NCBI GenBank assembly: GCA_963773195.1
Contig: CAVZAE010000012.1
Span: forward strand, 62,001 to 126,000
DNA from: CAIWHR01 sp963773195
GTDB taxonomy: Bacteria; Pseudomonadota; Gammaproteobacteria; Burkholderiales; Casimicrobiaceae
Length of the DNA: 64,000 nucleotides
Reading direction: 5' to 3'
A model generated the notes under the pieces. The model searched no databases, was not told the DNA's origin, and saw only the letters and a list, made by a program, of their open reading frames with translations. The position numbers and the translations under genes were made by a program. Shown here piece by piece: positions 10,476 through 18,628 of the stretch. Position 1 is the first letter of the stretch. Every line of letters starts with the position of its first letter.

Positions 10476-10763
10476 ATGACCAAATCGGAGCTGATCGACC
10501 GCCTCGCGGCGCAGTTCCCGCAGCTGGTCGCGAAGGACGCCGAGCTCGCGGTCAAGATGATTCTCGACGCGATGGCCGAGAGCCTCGCAAAGGGCGAGCG
10601 CATCGAGATCCGCGGGTTCGGCAGCTTCGGCCTCAACTACCGGCCGCCGCGCACGGGACGCAATCCCAAGTCCGGCGAGAAGGTGCTGGTGCCGGAGAAG
10701 CACGTTCCACACTTCAAGGCCGGCAAGGAATTGCGCGAGCGGGTCGACTTCAAGAACGGATGA
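10476..10763 (+). CDS. ihfB: Integration host factor subunit beta
   Basis: This 95-residue protein of the HU/IHF family has the DNA-intercalating arm GFGSFGLNYRPPRTGRNPKSG with the conserved proline. The start MTKSELIDRLAAQFPQL is typical for IHF-beta, as is the position directly after rpsA. It bends DNA as a heterodimer with IHF-alpha. It is 12 bases downstream of rpsA and probably shares its transcript. Confidence 0.95.
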   Translation: MTKSELIDRLAAQFPQLVAKDAELAVKMILDAMAESLAKGERIEIRGFGSFGLNYRPPRTGRNPKSGEKVLVPEKHVPHFKAGKELRERVDFKNG

Positions 10764-10818
10764 ACGGGACGCACGCGCGAGCAGGGCGCAGCCAACCGGA
10801 CATGGGGCGGAGTTCCTG

Positions 10819-11112
10819 ATGCACATCGTGCGCTGGATCGTCGGCGTCCTCCTGTTCCTGGCGTTGCTCTTCCTGTCGCTCCAGAACTCCGACCCCGTCA
10901 CTATCAAGTTCTACTACTGGTGGAACTGGGAGGCGCCCCTCGTGTTCGTCGTGCTGATCGCGTTCGCGCTCGGCGTCGCCGCGGGCCTGCTCGCAGGCGC
11001 ACTGCGCGCGTCGCGTTTCAAGCGCGAACTGAGCCGGATGAAGCGCGCCGACCGGACCGCCGCCGCCGCGGCCTCGACGACGCCGCGGGCCTGGCCACCG
11101 ACGGGCGCCTGA
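10819..11112 (+). CDS. lapA: LapA-type inner membrane protein (DUF1049)
   Basis: This 97-residue protein has two transmembrane helices (about residues 3-22, IVRWIVGVLLFLALLFL, and 40-62, FVVLIAFALGVAAGLLAGAL) separated by the hallmark LQNSDPVTIKFYYW. A basic cytoplasmic tail follows. LapA and LapB act together to control LPS assembly and LpxC turnover in enteric bacteria. Here lapA lies directly before lapB in the usual ihfB-lapA-lapB order. Confidence 0.88.
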   Translation: MHIVRWIVGVLLFLALLFLSLQNSDPVTIKFYYWWNWEAPLVFVVLIAFALGVAAGLLAGALRASRFKRELSRMKRADRTAAAAASTTPRAWPPTGA

Positions 11113-11158
11113 CGCGCCGACACCACGAGGACGGGTTCTCCACCCAGCCACCGCCTCC

Positions 11159-12337
11159 ATGGAATTCGAGCTCTGGTGGCTCTTGCCGATCCCGGTCCTG
11201 TTCTTCGCGCTCGGCTGGGTGGCCGCGCGCATCGACATCCGCCACCTGCTGCGGGAATCGAGCGCGCTCCCGCTGTCGTATTTCCGCGGACTCAATTTCC
11301 TGCTGAACGAGCAGCCGGACAAGGCGATCGAGTCCTTCATCGAGGTGGTCAAGGTCGACCCGCAGACGGTCGATCTGCACTTCGCCCTGGGCAGCCTGTT
11401 CCGTCGTCAGGGCGAGATCGACCGTGCGATTCGCATGCACCAGAACCTGCTCGATCGGCCGGACCTGTCGCCGGACAAGCGCCGCGCCGCGGAGTTCGAG
11501 CTCGCGCAGGACTTCCACCGCGCTGGCCTGCTCGACCGTGCGGAGGACCTCTTCACGCGGATGTCCGGCTCGCCATTCGAGCACGCGTCGCTCGGCTTCC
11601 TGCTGTCGATCTACGAGCAGGAGAAGGACTGGCCCAAGGCCATCACCGTGACGCGCCGGATGGAAGCGCTGGCCAAGCAGCCGTACTTCAAGGAAATCGC
11701 GCACTATCACTGCGAGCTCGCGCAGGCCGCGCTCGTCGCCTCGGATTTCGACGCCGCGCGCAAGCACATCGACGAGGCCCTCGCCGAGTACCGCGCGTGC
11801 GCGCGGGCGACGATGCTCCTGGGCGATCTCGCCGCGCAGCAGGGTGACTACGCAAGCGCGATCGCCGCGTGGCAGCGGACCGAGTCGCAGAATCCCGCAT
11901 TCCTGTCGCTCGTCGCCGAGCGGCTCGCCGACGCGTACCGGAAGTCCGGCAACGCCGCGCAGGGCCTGCGCGTGCTCCGCGCCTACCAGCAGCAGTATCC
12001 GTCGCTCGACCTGCTCAACACCGTCTTCGCGATGACGCTCGCGGACGAAGGACCGGCGGCGGCGGGCGAGCTCATCAAGGACGAGCTCGCGCGCAATCCG
12101 ACGCTTCTGGGCCTCGATCGGCTGCTCGAAGCGCAACTCGTTTCGGCGCCGGCCGATCGGCGCCACGACCTCGAGCTCGTGAAGCAGCTCGTAGGACAGC
12201 ACATCAAGCGTCTCGGTATGTACAAATGCGAGCAATGCGGCTTCCGCGCCCGTCAGTACTACTGGCGCTGTCCCGGCTGCGGCAAATGGGAAACGTATTC
12301 GCCGCGGCGCACCGAGACCCCGGAGAGCTTTGCGTGA
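11159..12337 (+). CDS. lapB: Lipopolysaccharide assembly protein B (TPR, rubredoxin-like)
   Basis: The protein has 392 residues: an N-terminal membrane anchor (WWLLPIPVLFFALGWVAARI), a series of TPR repeats, and a C-terminal rubredoxin-type zinc ribbon CEQCGFRARQYYWRCPGCGKW with two CxxC pairs. This is the YciM/LapB architecture. In E. coli LapB recruits FtsH to degrade LpxC and so balances LPS and phospholipid synthesis. The TGA overlaps the pyrF ATG in TGATGA. Confidence 0.93.
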   Translation: MEFELWWLLPIPVLFFALGWVAARIDIRHLLRESSALPLSYFRGLNFLLNEQPDKAIESFIEVVKVDPQTVDLHFALGSLFRRQGEIDRAIRMHQNLLDRPDLSPDKRRAAEFELAQDFHRAGLLDRAEDLFTRMSGSPFEHASLGFLLSIYEQEKDWPKAITVTRRMEALAKQPYFKEIAHYHCELAQAALVASDFDAARKHIDEALAEYRACARATMLLGDLAAQQGDYASAIAAWQRTESQNPAFLSLVAERLADAYRKSGNAAQGLRVLRAYQQQYPSLDLLNTVFAMTLADEGPAAAGELIKDELARNPTLLGLDRLLEAQLVSAPADRRHDLELVKQLVGQHIKRLGMYKCEQCGFRARQYYWRCPGCGKWETYSPRRTETPESFA

Positions 12338-13053
12338 TGAACGATCCCAAGGTATTCGTCGCCCTCGACTTCGAAGAACCCATGCGCGCGCTCGCACTCG
12401 CCGATGGGCTCGACCCGGCCGCCTGCGGGCTCAAGATCGGCAAGGAGCTCTTCGTCGTGGCCGGCCCCGAGCTCGTGCGGTGGGTGGTCGCACGAGGCTT
12501 CCGCGTGTTCCTCGATCTCAAGTTCCACGACATCCCGAACACCGTCGCGCAGGCCTGCACCGCGGCCACGCGCCTCGGCGTATGGATGATGAACGTGCAC
12601 GCATCTGGCGGGCGCGCGATGCTCACTGCCGCGCGCGCCGCGGTCGACCAGGCGGCGGCAGGGCAGGGCCGCCCGGCGCCCCTGCTGCTGGGCGTCACCG
12701 TGCTCACGAGCCTTGACGATGCCGACCTGCGCGAGATGGGCGTCGCCGCGACGGCGACCACACAGGCGCTGGCGCTCGCGCGGCTGGCCGCGTCGTGCAA
12801 GCTCGATGGCGTCGTCTGCTCGGCCGTCGAAGCCCCCGACCTGCGCGCCGCGCTGGGCAAATCGTTCAAGCTCGTGACGCCTGGCATCCGGCCCGCGACC
12901 AGCGGCCGCGACGACCAGGCGCGGATCATCACGCCCGAGGAGGCGATGGCGAACGGCGCCGACTACCTCGTCATCGGCCGTCCGATCACTCGGGCACGTG
13001 ATCCCCTCGCGGCCCTCGCCGAAATCAACGCCTCGCTCGGAGCCGCCGCGTGA
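12337..13053 (+). CDS. pyrF: Orotidine 5'-phosphate decarboxylase
   Basis: The protein has 238 residues from the ATG that overlaps the lapB stop by one base. The catalytic motif DLKFHDIPNTV with its Lys and Asp is present, as are the N-terminal VFVALDFEEP and the C-terminal phosphate-binding VTPGIRP and DYLVIGRPIT. It carries out the last step of UMP synthesis. The frame is also open upstream inside lapB, but this is not coding. The stop overlaps the GTG start of ugd. Confidence 0.95.
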   Translation: MNDPKVFVALDFEEPMRALALADGLDPAACGLKIGKELFVVAGPELVRWVVARGFRVFLDLKFHDIPNTVAQACTAATRLGVWMMNVHASGGRAMLTAARAAVDQAAAGQGRPAPLLLGVTVLTSLDDADLREMGVAATATTQALALARLAASCKLDGVVCSAVEAPDLRAALGKSFKLVTPGIRPATSGRDDQARIITPEEAMANGADYLVIGRPITRARDPLAALAEINASLGAAA

Positions 13054-14372
13054 AGGTCACCGTCATCGGCACCGGTTACGTCGGGCTCGTCACCGGAACG
13101 TGCCTCGCGGAGGCCGGCAACGACGTCGTGTGCCTCGACGTCGACGCTGCCAAGATCGCGACCCTGAACGACGGCGGAGTGCCGATCCACGAACCCGGGC
13201 TTGAACCGATGATCCGGCGCAACGCCTCGGCTGGGAGGCTGCGATTCACGACCGACGCTGATCTCGCGGTCGCGCATGGCGCGCTCTTATTCATCGCCGT
13301 GGGTACGCCGCCCGAGGAGGATGGTTCGGCCGACATGCGTTACGTGCTTGCCGCGGCGCGCGGCATCGGGCAACGGATGACGGACTTCAAGGTGGTCGTC
13401 GGCAAGTCGACGGTGCCTGTCGGCACGGCCGACCGCATCCGTGCCGCCATCGCCGACGAGCTCTCTGTGCGCGGCGTGAAACTCCCGTTTGCCGTCGCGT
13501 CCAATCCGGAGTTCCTGAAGGAAGGCGCCGCGGTCGAAGACTTCATGAAGCCCGACCGCGTCGTGATCGGCGCCAATGACGAGCGGGCGATCGCCGCCTT
13601 GCGCGCCGTCTACGCGCCGTTCATGCGCAACCACGACCGACTGCTCGTGATGGACGTGCGCTCGGCGGAGCTGACCAAATACGCGGCCAACGCGATGCTG
13701 GCGACGAGGATCTCGTTCATGAACGAGCTCGCGAACCTGGCCGACGCGCTCGGAGCAGACATCGAGCACGTGCGGCAGGGGATCGGCTCCGATCCGCGCA
13801 TCGGCTATCACTTCCTCTATCCGGGCGTAGGCTATGGCGGCAGCTGTTTTCCGAAGGACGTAAAGGCGCTCCGGCACACCGCAAGCGAGCACGGGCGGCC
13901 GCTCCTGATCCTCGATGCGGTCGAGGACGTCAACGACGCCCAGAAACTGCGGCTCGTCGAGAAGATCGTCGCGCGCCTCGGCGATGACCTCACGGGCCGC
14001 ACGTTCGCGCTGTGGGGGCTCGCGTTCAAGCCGAACACCGACGACATGCGCGAGGCACCGTCGCGGGCTGTTGTTGCCGCGCTCGTCGCGCGCGGCGCCC
14101 GGGTCCGCGCGTGGGATCCGGTGGCGATTCCCGAGGCGCGCAAGACCCTGGGCGGCGAAAAACAGCTCTCGTTCGCAACGTCGCCGATGGCCGCGCTCGA
14201 GGGTGCGGACGCGCTCGTGGTCGTCACCGAATGGCAGGAATTCAGGAGCCCCGACTTCGACGCGATCCGCAGGGTGTTGCGCGAGCCCCTCGTCTTCGAC
14301 GGCCGCAATCTCTACGATCCCGCACTCGTACGTGCCGCGGGCCTCGAATATTTCGCGATCGGCCGCCGGTGA
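13050..14372 (+). CDS. ugd: UDP-glucose 6-dehydrogenase
   Basis: The protein has 440 residues from GTG 13050, four bases overlapping pyrF. The NAD-binding motif VTVIGTGYVGLVTG is at the extreme N-terminus and the catalytic cysteine is in YGGSCFPKDVKAL. It oxidises UDP-glucose to UDP-glucuronate, a precursor for surface polysaccharide and lipid A modification. It lies between lapB/pyrF and rfaE1, consistent with an envelope-sugar role. Confidence 0.95.
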   Translation: MKVTVIGTGYVGLVTGTCLAEAGNDVVCLDVDAAKIATLNDGGVPIHEPGLEPMIRRNASAGRLRFTTDADLAVAHGALLFIAVGTPPEEDGSADMRYVLAAARGIGQRMTDFKVVVGKSTVPVGTADRIRAAIADELSVRGVKLPFAVASNPEFLKEGAAVEDFMKPDRVVIGANDERAIAALRAVYAPFMRNHDRLLVMDVRSAELTKYAANAMLATRISFMNELANLADALGADIEHVRQGIGSDPRIGYHFLYPGVGYGGSCFPKDVKALRHTASEHGRPLLILDAVEDVNDAQKLRLVEKIVARLGDDLTGRTFALWGLAFKPNTDDMREAPSRAVVAALVARGARVRAWDPVAIPEARKTLGGEKQLSFATSPMAALEGADALVVVTEWQEFRSPDFDAIRRVLREPLVFDGRNLYDPALVRAAGLEYFAIGRR

Positions 14373-15325
14373 TGCCGGATCCAGCGGCGGTACCTCGCTT
14401 TTCGGCCTTCCGCGACCGCGCGGCGAGCGCCCGCGTGCTCGTCGTCGGCGACGTGATGCTCGATCGCTACTGGTTCGGCGACGTCGAGCGGATCTCGCCC
14501 GAAGCGCCGGTTCCCGTCGTCAGGATCGCACGCAGCGAGGAAAGGCCGGGCGGGGCCGCCAACGTCGCACGCAACGCCGCGGCGCTTGGCGCCAAGCTCA
14601 CACTTCTTTCGGTCACCGGCGCCGACGAGCCGGGGCAGACGCTCGAGCGGCTGCTCGCGCGGGACGGCGTGCGGACGCTCTTCCATCGCGACGCGTCCTT
14701 CGGGACGACGGTCAAGCTCCGCGTGATCGGACGCCAGCAGCAACTCCTGCGGATCGATTTCGAGACCGCGCCGTCGCATGAGGTGCTCGCCCAGAAGCTC
14801 GTCGACTTCGATCGCCTGCTCGAGGAAACCGACGTCGTCGTGGTCTCCGATTACGGCAAGGGCGGGCTCGCGCACATCGCGACGATGATCGAGCGCGCGA
14901 AGGCTGCGGGCAGGCCCGTGCTCGTCGATCCCAAAGGCGACGACTGGACGCGCTATCGCGGCGCGACGATGATCACGCCGAACCGCACAGAGTTCCGCGA
15001 GGTCGTCGGCCGTTGGCGCGACGAGCGCGAGATGGCCGCGAAGGCGAAGGCGCTCCTGGCCTCGCTCGACGCGGACGCACTGCTCGTCACGCGATCGGAG
15101 GAGGGGATGAGCCTGTTCACCGCGACCTCGGATGAGCACATCCCCGCCGTCGCGCGCGAGGTGTACGACGTCTCCGGTGCCGGCGATACGGTGATCGCGA
15201 CGCTGGGCGTGCTGCTGGGCGCCGGCGCGCCGCTTCCTGCCGCCGTGCGCATAGCGAACCAAGCGGCGGGCGTCGTCGTTGGCAAGCTCGGCACCGCGGT
15301 CGTCACGCCCGAGGAGCTCGGCTAG
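14372..15325 (+). CDS. rfaE1: D-glycero-beta-D-manno-heptose-7-phosphate kinase
   Basis: The protein has 317 residues from ATG 14372, which shares one base with the ugd stop. It is a PfkB/ribokinase-family kinase with an N-terminal VLVVGDVMLDRYWFGDVERISPEAP typical of the RfaE kinase domain, and the catalytic VSGAGDTVIATLG. The length corresponds to the kinase domain alone; the adenylyltransferase half of E. coli HldE is absent, as is usual in Betaproteobacteria. It phosphorylates heptose-7-phosphate in ADP-heptose synthesis for the LPS inner core. Confidence 0.92.
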   Translation: MPDPAAVPRFSAFRDRAASARVLVVGDVMLDRYWFGDVERISPEAPVPVVRIARSEERPGGAANVARNAAALGAKLTLLSVTGADEPGQTLERLLARDGVRTLFHRDASFGTTVKLRVIGRQQQLLRIDFETAPSHEVLAQKLVDFDRLLEETDVVVVSDYGKGGLAHIATMIERAKAAGRPVLVDPKGDDWTRYRGATMITPNRTEFREVVGRWRDEREMAAKAKALLASLDADALLVTRSEEGMSLFTATSDEHIPAVAREVYDVSGAGDTVIATLGVLLGAGAPLPAAVRIANQAAGVVVGKLGTAVVTPEELG

Positions 15326-15370
15326 GGCCCTGTTCGCAGCCCTGACGTGAACCAGCCGAGTCCGGCGCCG

Positions 15371-16723
15371 ATGAAGGCGAAGACTGTCTACAGCTGCACC
15401 GAATGCGGCGGCCAAAGCCCCAAGTGGCAGGGCCAGTGCCCGCATTGCGGGACGTGGAACACGCTCGTCGAATCGGTGGCCACGCCCGCACCAGCGCGTT
15501 ATCGGAGCGCCGCCGGCAAGGCCGCTCCCGTGCGCGCGCTCGCGAGCGTCGAAGCGAAGGCGACGTCGCGCTTCCCCACTGGCATCTCCGAATTCGACCG
15601 CGTGCTGGGCGGCGGCCTCGTCCCGGGTGCCGTGATCCTGCTGGGGGGCGATCCCGGCATCGGCAAGTCGACATTGCTCCTGCAGGCGATGGCGGCGCTC
15701 GGCGCCACGCGGCCGGCGTTATACGTGACCGGCGAGGAATCGGCCGAGCAAGTTGCGCTCCGCGCGCAGCGGCTGGGCCTCGTCAACGCGCCCGTCGCGC
15801 TCCTGGCCGAGGTCCAGCTCGAGGCGATCGCCGCGACGATCGGGACGGCGAAGCCCGAGGTCGTCGTCATCGATTCGATCCAGACTGCATACACCGAGGC
15901 GCTTACCTCCGCGCCAGGCAGCGTCGCCCAGGTCCGCGAATGCGCGGCGCAGCTGACACGGCTCGCGAAGCAGCGCGGGATCGTCGTGATCTTCGTCGGC
16001 CACGTGACGAAAGAGGGCGCGATCGCAGGACCGCGCGTGCTCGAGCATATCGTCGACACCGTCCTATACTTCGAAGGCGACACCCACTCGAGCTTCCGGC
16101 TCGTCCGTGCGATCAAGAATCGCTATGGTGCTGCGAACGAGCTCGGCGTATTCGCGATGACCGAGCGCGGGCTCAAGGGCGTGACGAATCCGTCGGCCTT
16201 GTTCCTGTCGCAGCACTCGGCGCCCGTCCCGGGCTCCGCCGTCGTGGCAACGCTCGAGGGATCGCGCCCGCTGCTGGTCGAGATCCAGGCCCTGGTGGAC
16301 CCCATCCAGGGCGGAGTGCCGAGGCGTGTGGCCGTTGGGCTCGATCCGCAACGGCTCGCGCTGCTCCTGGCCGTGTTGCATCGGCACGGCGGCGCGGCGA
16401 CCTCCGGCTACGATGTCTTCATCAACGCCGTCGGCGGCGTACGGATCGGCGAGCCCGCGGCCGACCTCGCGATCCTGCTCGCTGTCCAGTCCTCGCTCGC
16501 TGGGCGGCCGCTGCCGCCGAAGACGCTGATCTTCGGCGAGGTCGGCCTCGCGGGCGAGATCCGCCCCGTGCAGGGCGGCCAAGAACGGATCCGGGAAGCC
16601 GCGAAGCTCGGGTTCCGGCGATTCCTCATCCCGACTCTTAATAAGCCGAAACAGGCTATTGATAATATTGAAATCGTTACCGTAGACCGCGTCGATCAGG
16701 CGGTTGCGTTCCTTCGCGGCTGA
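15371..16723 (+). CDS. radA: DNA repair protein RadA
   Basis: From ATG 15371 the protein has 450 residues and starts with MKAKTVYSCTECGG, matching the family start. A GTG at 15347 would add eight residues, and neither start has a clear ribosome binding site. A C4 zinc finger (CTECGGQSPKWQGQCPHCG) is followed by a RecA-like ATPase with Walker A GGDPGIGKSTLL, the RadA-specific KNRYGAANELG motif, and a Lon-protease-like C-terminal domain. RadA helps branch migration in recombination. It is probably the last gene of the long lapA-rfaE1 transcript. Confidence 0.95.
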   Translation: MKAKTVYSCTECGGQSPKWQGQCPHCGTWNTLVESVATPAPARYRSAAGKAAPVRALASVEAKATSRFPTGISEFDRVLGGGLVPGAVILLGGDPGIGKSTLLLQAMAALGATRPALYVTGEESAEQVALRAQRLGLVNAPVALLAEVQLEAIAATIGTAKPEVVVIDSIQTAYTEALTSAPGSVAQVRECAAQLTRLAKQRGIVVIFVGHVTKEGAIAGPRVLEHIVDTVLYFEGDTHSSFRLVRAIKNRYGAANELGVFAMTERGLKGVTNPSALFLSQHSAPVPGSAVVATLEGSRPLLVEIQALVDPIQGGVPRRVAVGLDPQRLALLLAVLHRHGGAATSGYDVFINAVGGVRIGEPAADLAILLAVQSSLAGRPLPPKTLIFGEVGLAGEIRPVQGGQERIREAAKLGFRRFLIPTLNKPKQAIDNIEIVTVDRVDQAVAFLRG

Positions 16724-16727
16724 GCGC

Positions 16728-17984
16728 ATGGCCGCGATCACACGCGCGGACTGTGCGGCGCTGGACCAGGCCGACCCGATCGGAGCGCTCCGCGACCGCT
16801 TCGAGTTACCGGAAGGCGTCGTCTACCTCGACGGCAATTCGCTGGGACCCCGGCCTGCGACCGCGGCCGCGCGCGTTGCCGAGGTGGTGGCAGAGGAGTG
16901 GGGTGACGGCCTCATCCGCAGCTGGAATGCCGCCGGCTGGTTTGCGCTGCCGCGGCGCTTGGGCGACAAGCTCGCACCGCTGATCGGCGCCGGTCCAGGC
17001 GAAGTCGTCGTCACCGACACGACATCGCTCAATCTCTTCAAGGTGCTCGCGGCCGCCCTACGGGTCCAGCGCACCCGTGACCCGGCCCGCACCGTCATCG
17101 TCTCGGAAAGGAGCAACTTCCCGACCGACCTATACATCGCCGAGGGCCTGGCCGACCTGCTGCAACAGGGCCATTCGCTGCGCCTCGTCGACTCGCCGGA
17201 GCAGATCGGCGCGGCGATCGGCGCCGAGACCGCCGTCCTGATGCTGACGCAGGTCAACTACCGAACCGGCGAGTTGCTCGACATGGCCGCGCTCACCCAG
17301 GCCGCGCACCAACGCGGGGCGCTCGCGATCTGGGACCTCGCGCACTCGGCCGGTGCGCTGCCGGTGGACGTCCGCGGCGCCGGCATGGACTACGCGGTCG
17401 GCTGTACGTACAAGTACCTGAACGGCGGTCCGGGAGCGCCGGCATTCCTGTGGGCGGCGCCGGCGTTGCGGGAAGCCTTCCTGCAGCCGCTCGCGGGCTG
17501 GTGGGGCCATGCAGCGCCGTTTGCGATGGAATCCTCGTATCGGCCCGGGGAGGGCATCGGCCGCTTCCTCTGCGGCACGCAACCGATCGCGTCCCTCGCG
17601 CTGGTCGAATGCGGGCTCGACATTTTCGCCGAGACCGACATGGCGGCCGTGCGGCGCAAATCGCTCGCGCTTTCGGACCTGTTCATCGAGCTCACCCTGG
17701 CACGCTGCGCGCGGCATCCGTTGACACTGGTGACGCCCCGGGACTGGGCGCGGCGCGGGAGCCAGGTCAGCATCGAGCATCCCGAAGGCTATGCGGTCAT
17801 GCGCGCGCTGATCGAGCGCGGCGTGATCGGCGACTACCGCGAACCGCGAATCCTGCGCTTCGGGATGGCGCCGCTCTATGTGCGCTTCGTTGATGTGTGG
17901 GATGCGGTCGAAGCTCTGCGCGACGTGCTCGACACGAGTGCCTGGCAGGATCCGCGCTTCAGCACGCGAGCTCCGGTCACCTGA
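16728..17984 (+). CDS. kynU: Kynureninase
   Basis: The protein has 418 residues from ATG 16728, four bases after radA. The PLP lysine is in GCTYKYLNGGPGAPAF, diagnostic for kynureninase, and the N-terminal VYLDGNSLGPRP and DTTSLNLFKVL also fit. It cleaves kynurenine to anthranilate and alanine in tryptophan breakdown. No kynA or kynB is nearby, so its pathway partners must be elsewhere. Usual family length is 415-420, so it is full length. Confidence 0.92.
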   Translation: MAAITRADCAALDQADPIGALRDRFELPEGVVYLDGNSLGPRPATAAARVAEVVAEEWGDGLIRSWNAAGWFALPRRLGDKLAPLIGAGPGEVVVTDTTSLNLFKVLAAALRVQRTRDPARTVIVSERSNFPTDLYIAEGLADLLQQGHSLRLVDSPEQIGAAIGAETAVLMLTQVNYRTGELLDMAALTQAAHQRGALAIWDLAHSAGALPVDVRGAGMDYAVGCTYKYLNGGPGAPAFLWAAPALREAFLQPLAGWWGHAAPFAMESSYRPGEGIGRFLCGTQPIASLALVECGLDIFAETDMAAVRRKSLALSDLFIELTLARCARHPLTLVTPRDWARRGSQVSIEHPEGYAVMRALIERGVIGDYREPRILRFGMAPLYVRFVDVWDAVEALRDVLDTSAWQDPRFSTRAPVT

Positions 17985-18158
17985 TTCGCGGCGCACGCAT
18001 CCCGATTTGCTCCGCACCGCCCCGGACGGGCTTGACACCCGCTGCAGCCGGAGCAAGATTTCTCGGTCGCAGGCGTTCTTTGCTGTCGCTGCTGACGGCG
18101 GGGAGTACGCCGCGCTTTCGCACCCCACCGACCACAACCGCAGGCAAGGGGGAATCGC

Positions 18159-18628
18159 ATGACCAAACTCGAGATCAACGGAACGCAACACGACATCGAT
18201 CTGCCCGACGACACTCCGGTGCTCTGGGTCCTGCGCGACCAGCTCGGCCTGACCGGCACGAAGTTCGGCTGCGGCGTGGCGCTGTGCGGCGCGTGCACGG
18301 TCCACCTCGACGGTCAGCCGGTGCGCGCCTGCGTGACGCCGATTTCGTCGCTGCCGGCAAGAAGATCACGACGATCGAAGGGATCGGCGCGGACAGCGTC
18401 GGCAAGGCCGGTGCAGAAGGCGTGGGTCGACGCTCGGCGTGCCGCAGTGCGGCTACTGCCAGGCCGGGCAGATCATGACCGCGACGGCGCTGCTCAAGAG
18501 CAAGCCCAAGCCGACCGACGCCGACATCGATGCTGCGATGAGCGGGCAACCTCTGCCGCTGCGGCACCTACGTACGGATCCGCGCCGCGATCAAGCAGGC
18601 GGCGGGCGCGAAGGGAGCCACCGCATGA
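18159..18628 (+). pseudogene. [2Fe-2S] small subunit of a xanthine dehydrogenase-family (IorA-like) enzyme, frame-disrupted
   Basis: The ATG at 18159 has a strong AAGGGGGAAT site upstream. The N-terminus contains the plant-ferredoxin cluster motif FGCGVALCGACTVHLDG. The rest is recovered only by changing frame: AAGKKITTIEGIG, then VQKAWVD, then VPQCGYCQAGQIMTA (second cluster domain), then NLCRCGTYVRIRAAIKQAA up to a TGA that overlaps the next ATG. Frame changes fall near 18346, 18410, 18436 and 18546. Joined together, the pieces make a normal subunit of about 155 residues carrying both [2Fe-2S] clusters. The motifs are intact, so I think the gene works in the organism and the breaks are sequence errors. 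Confidence 0.8.
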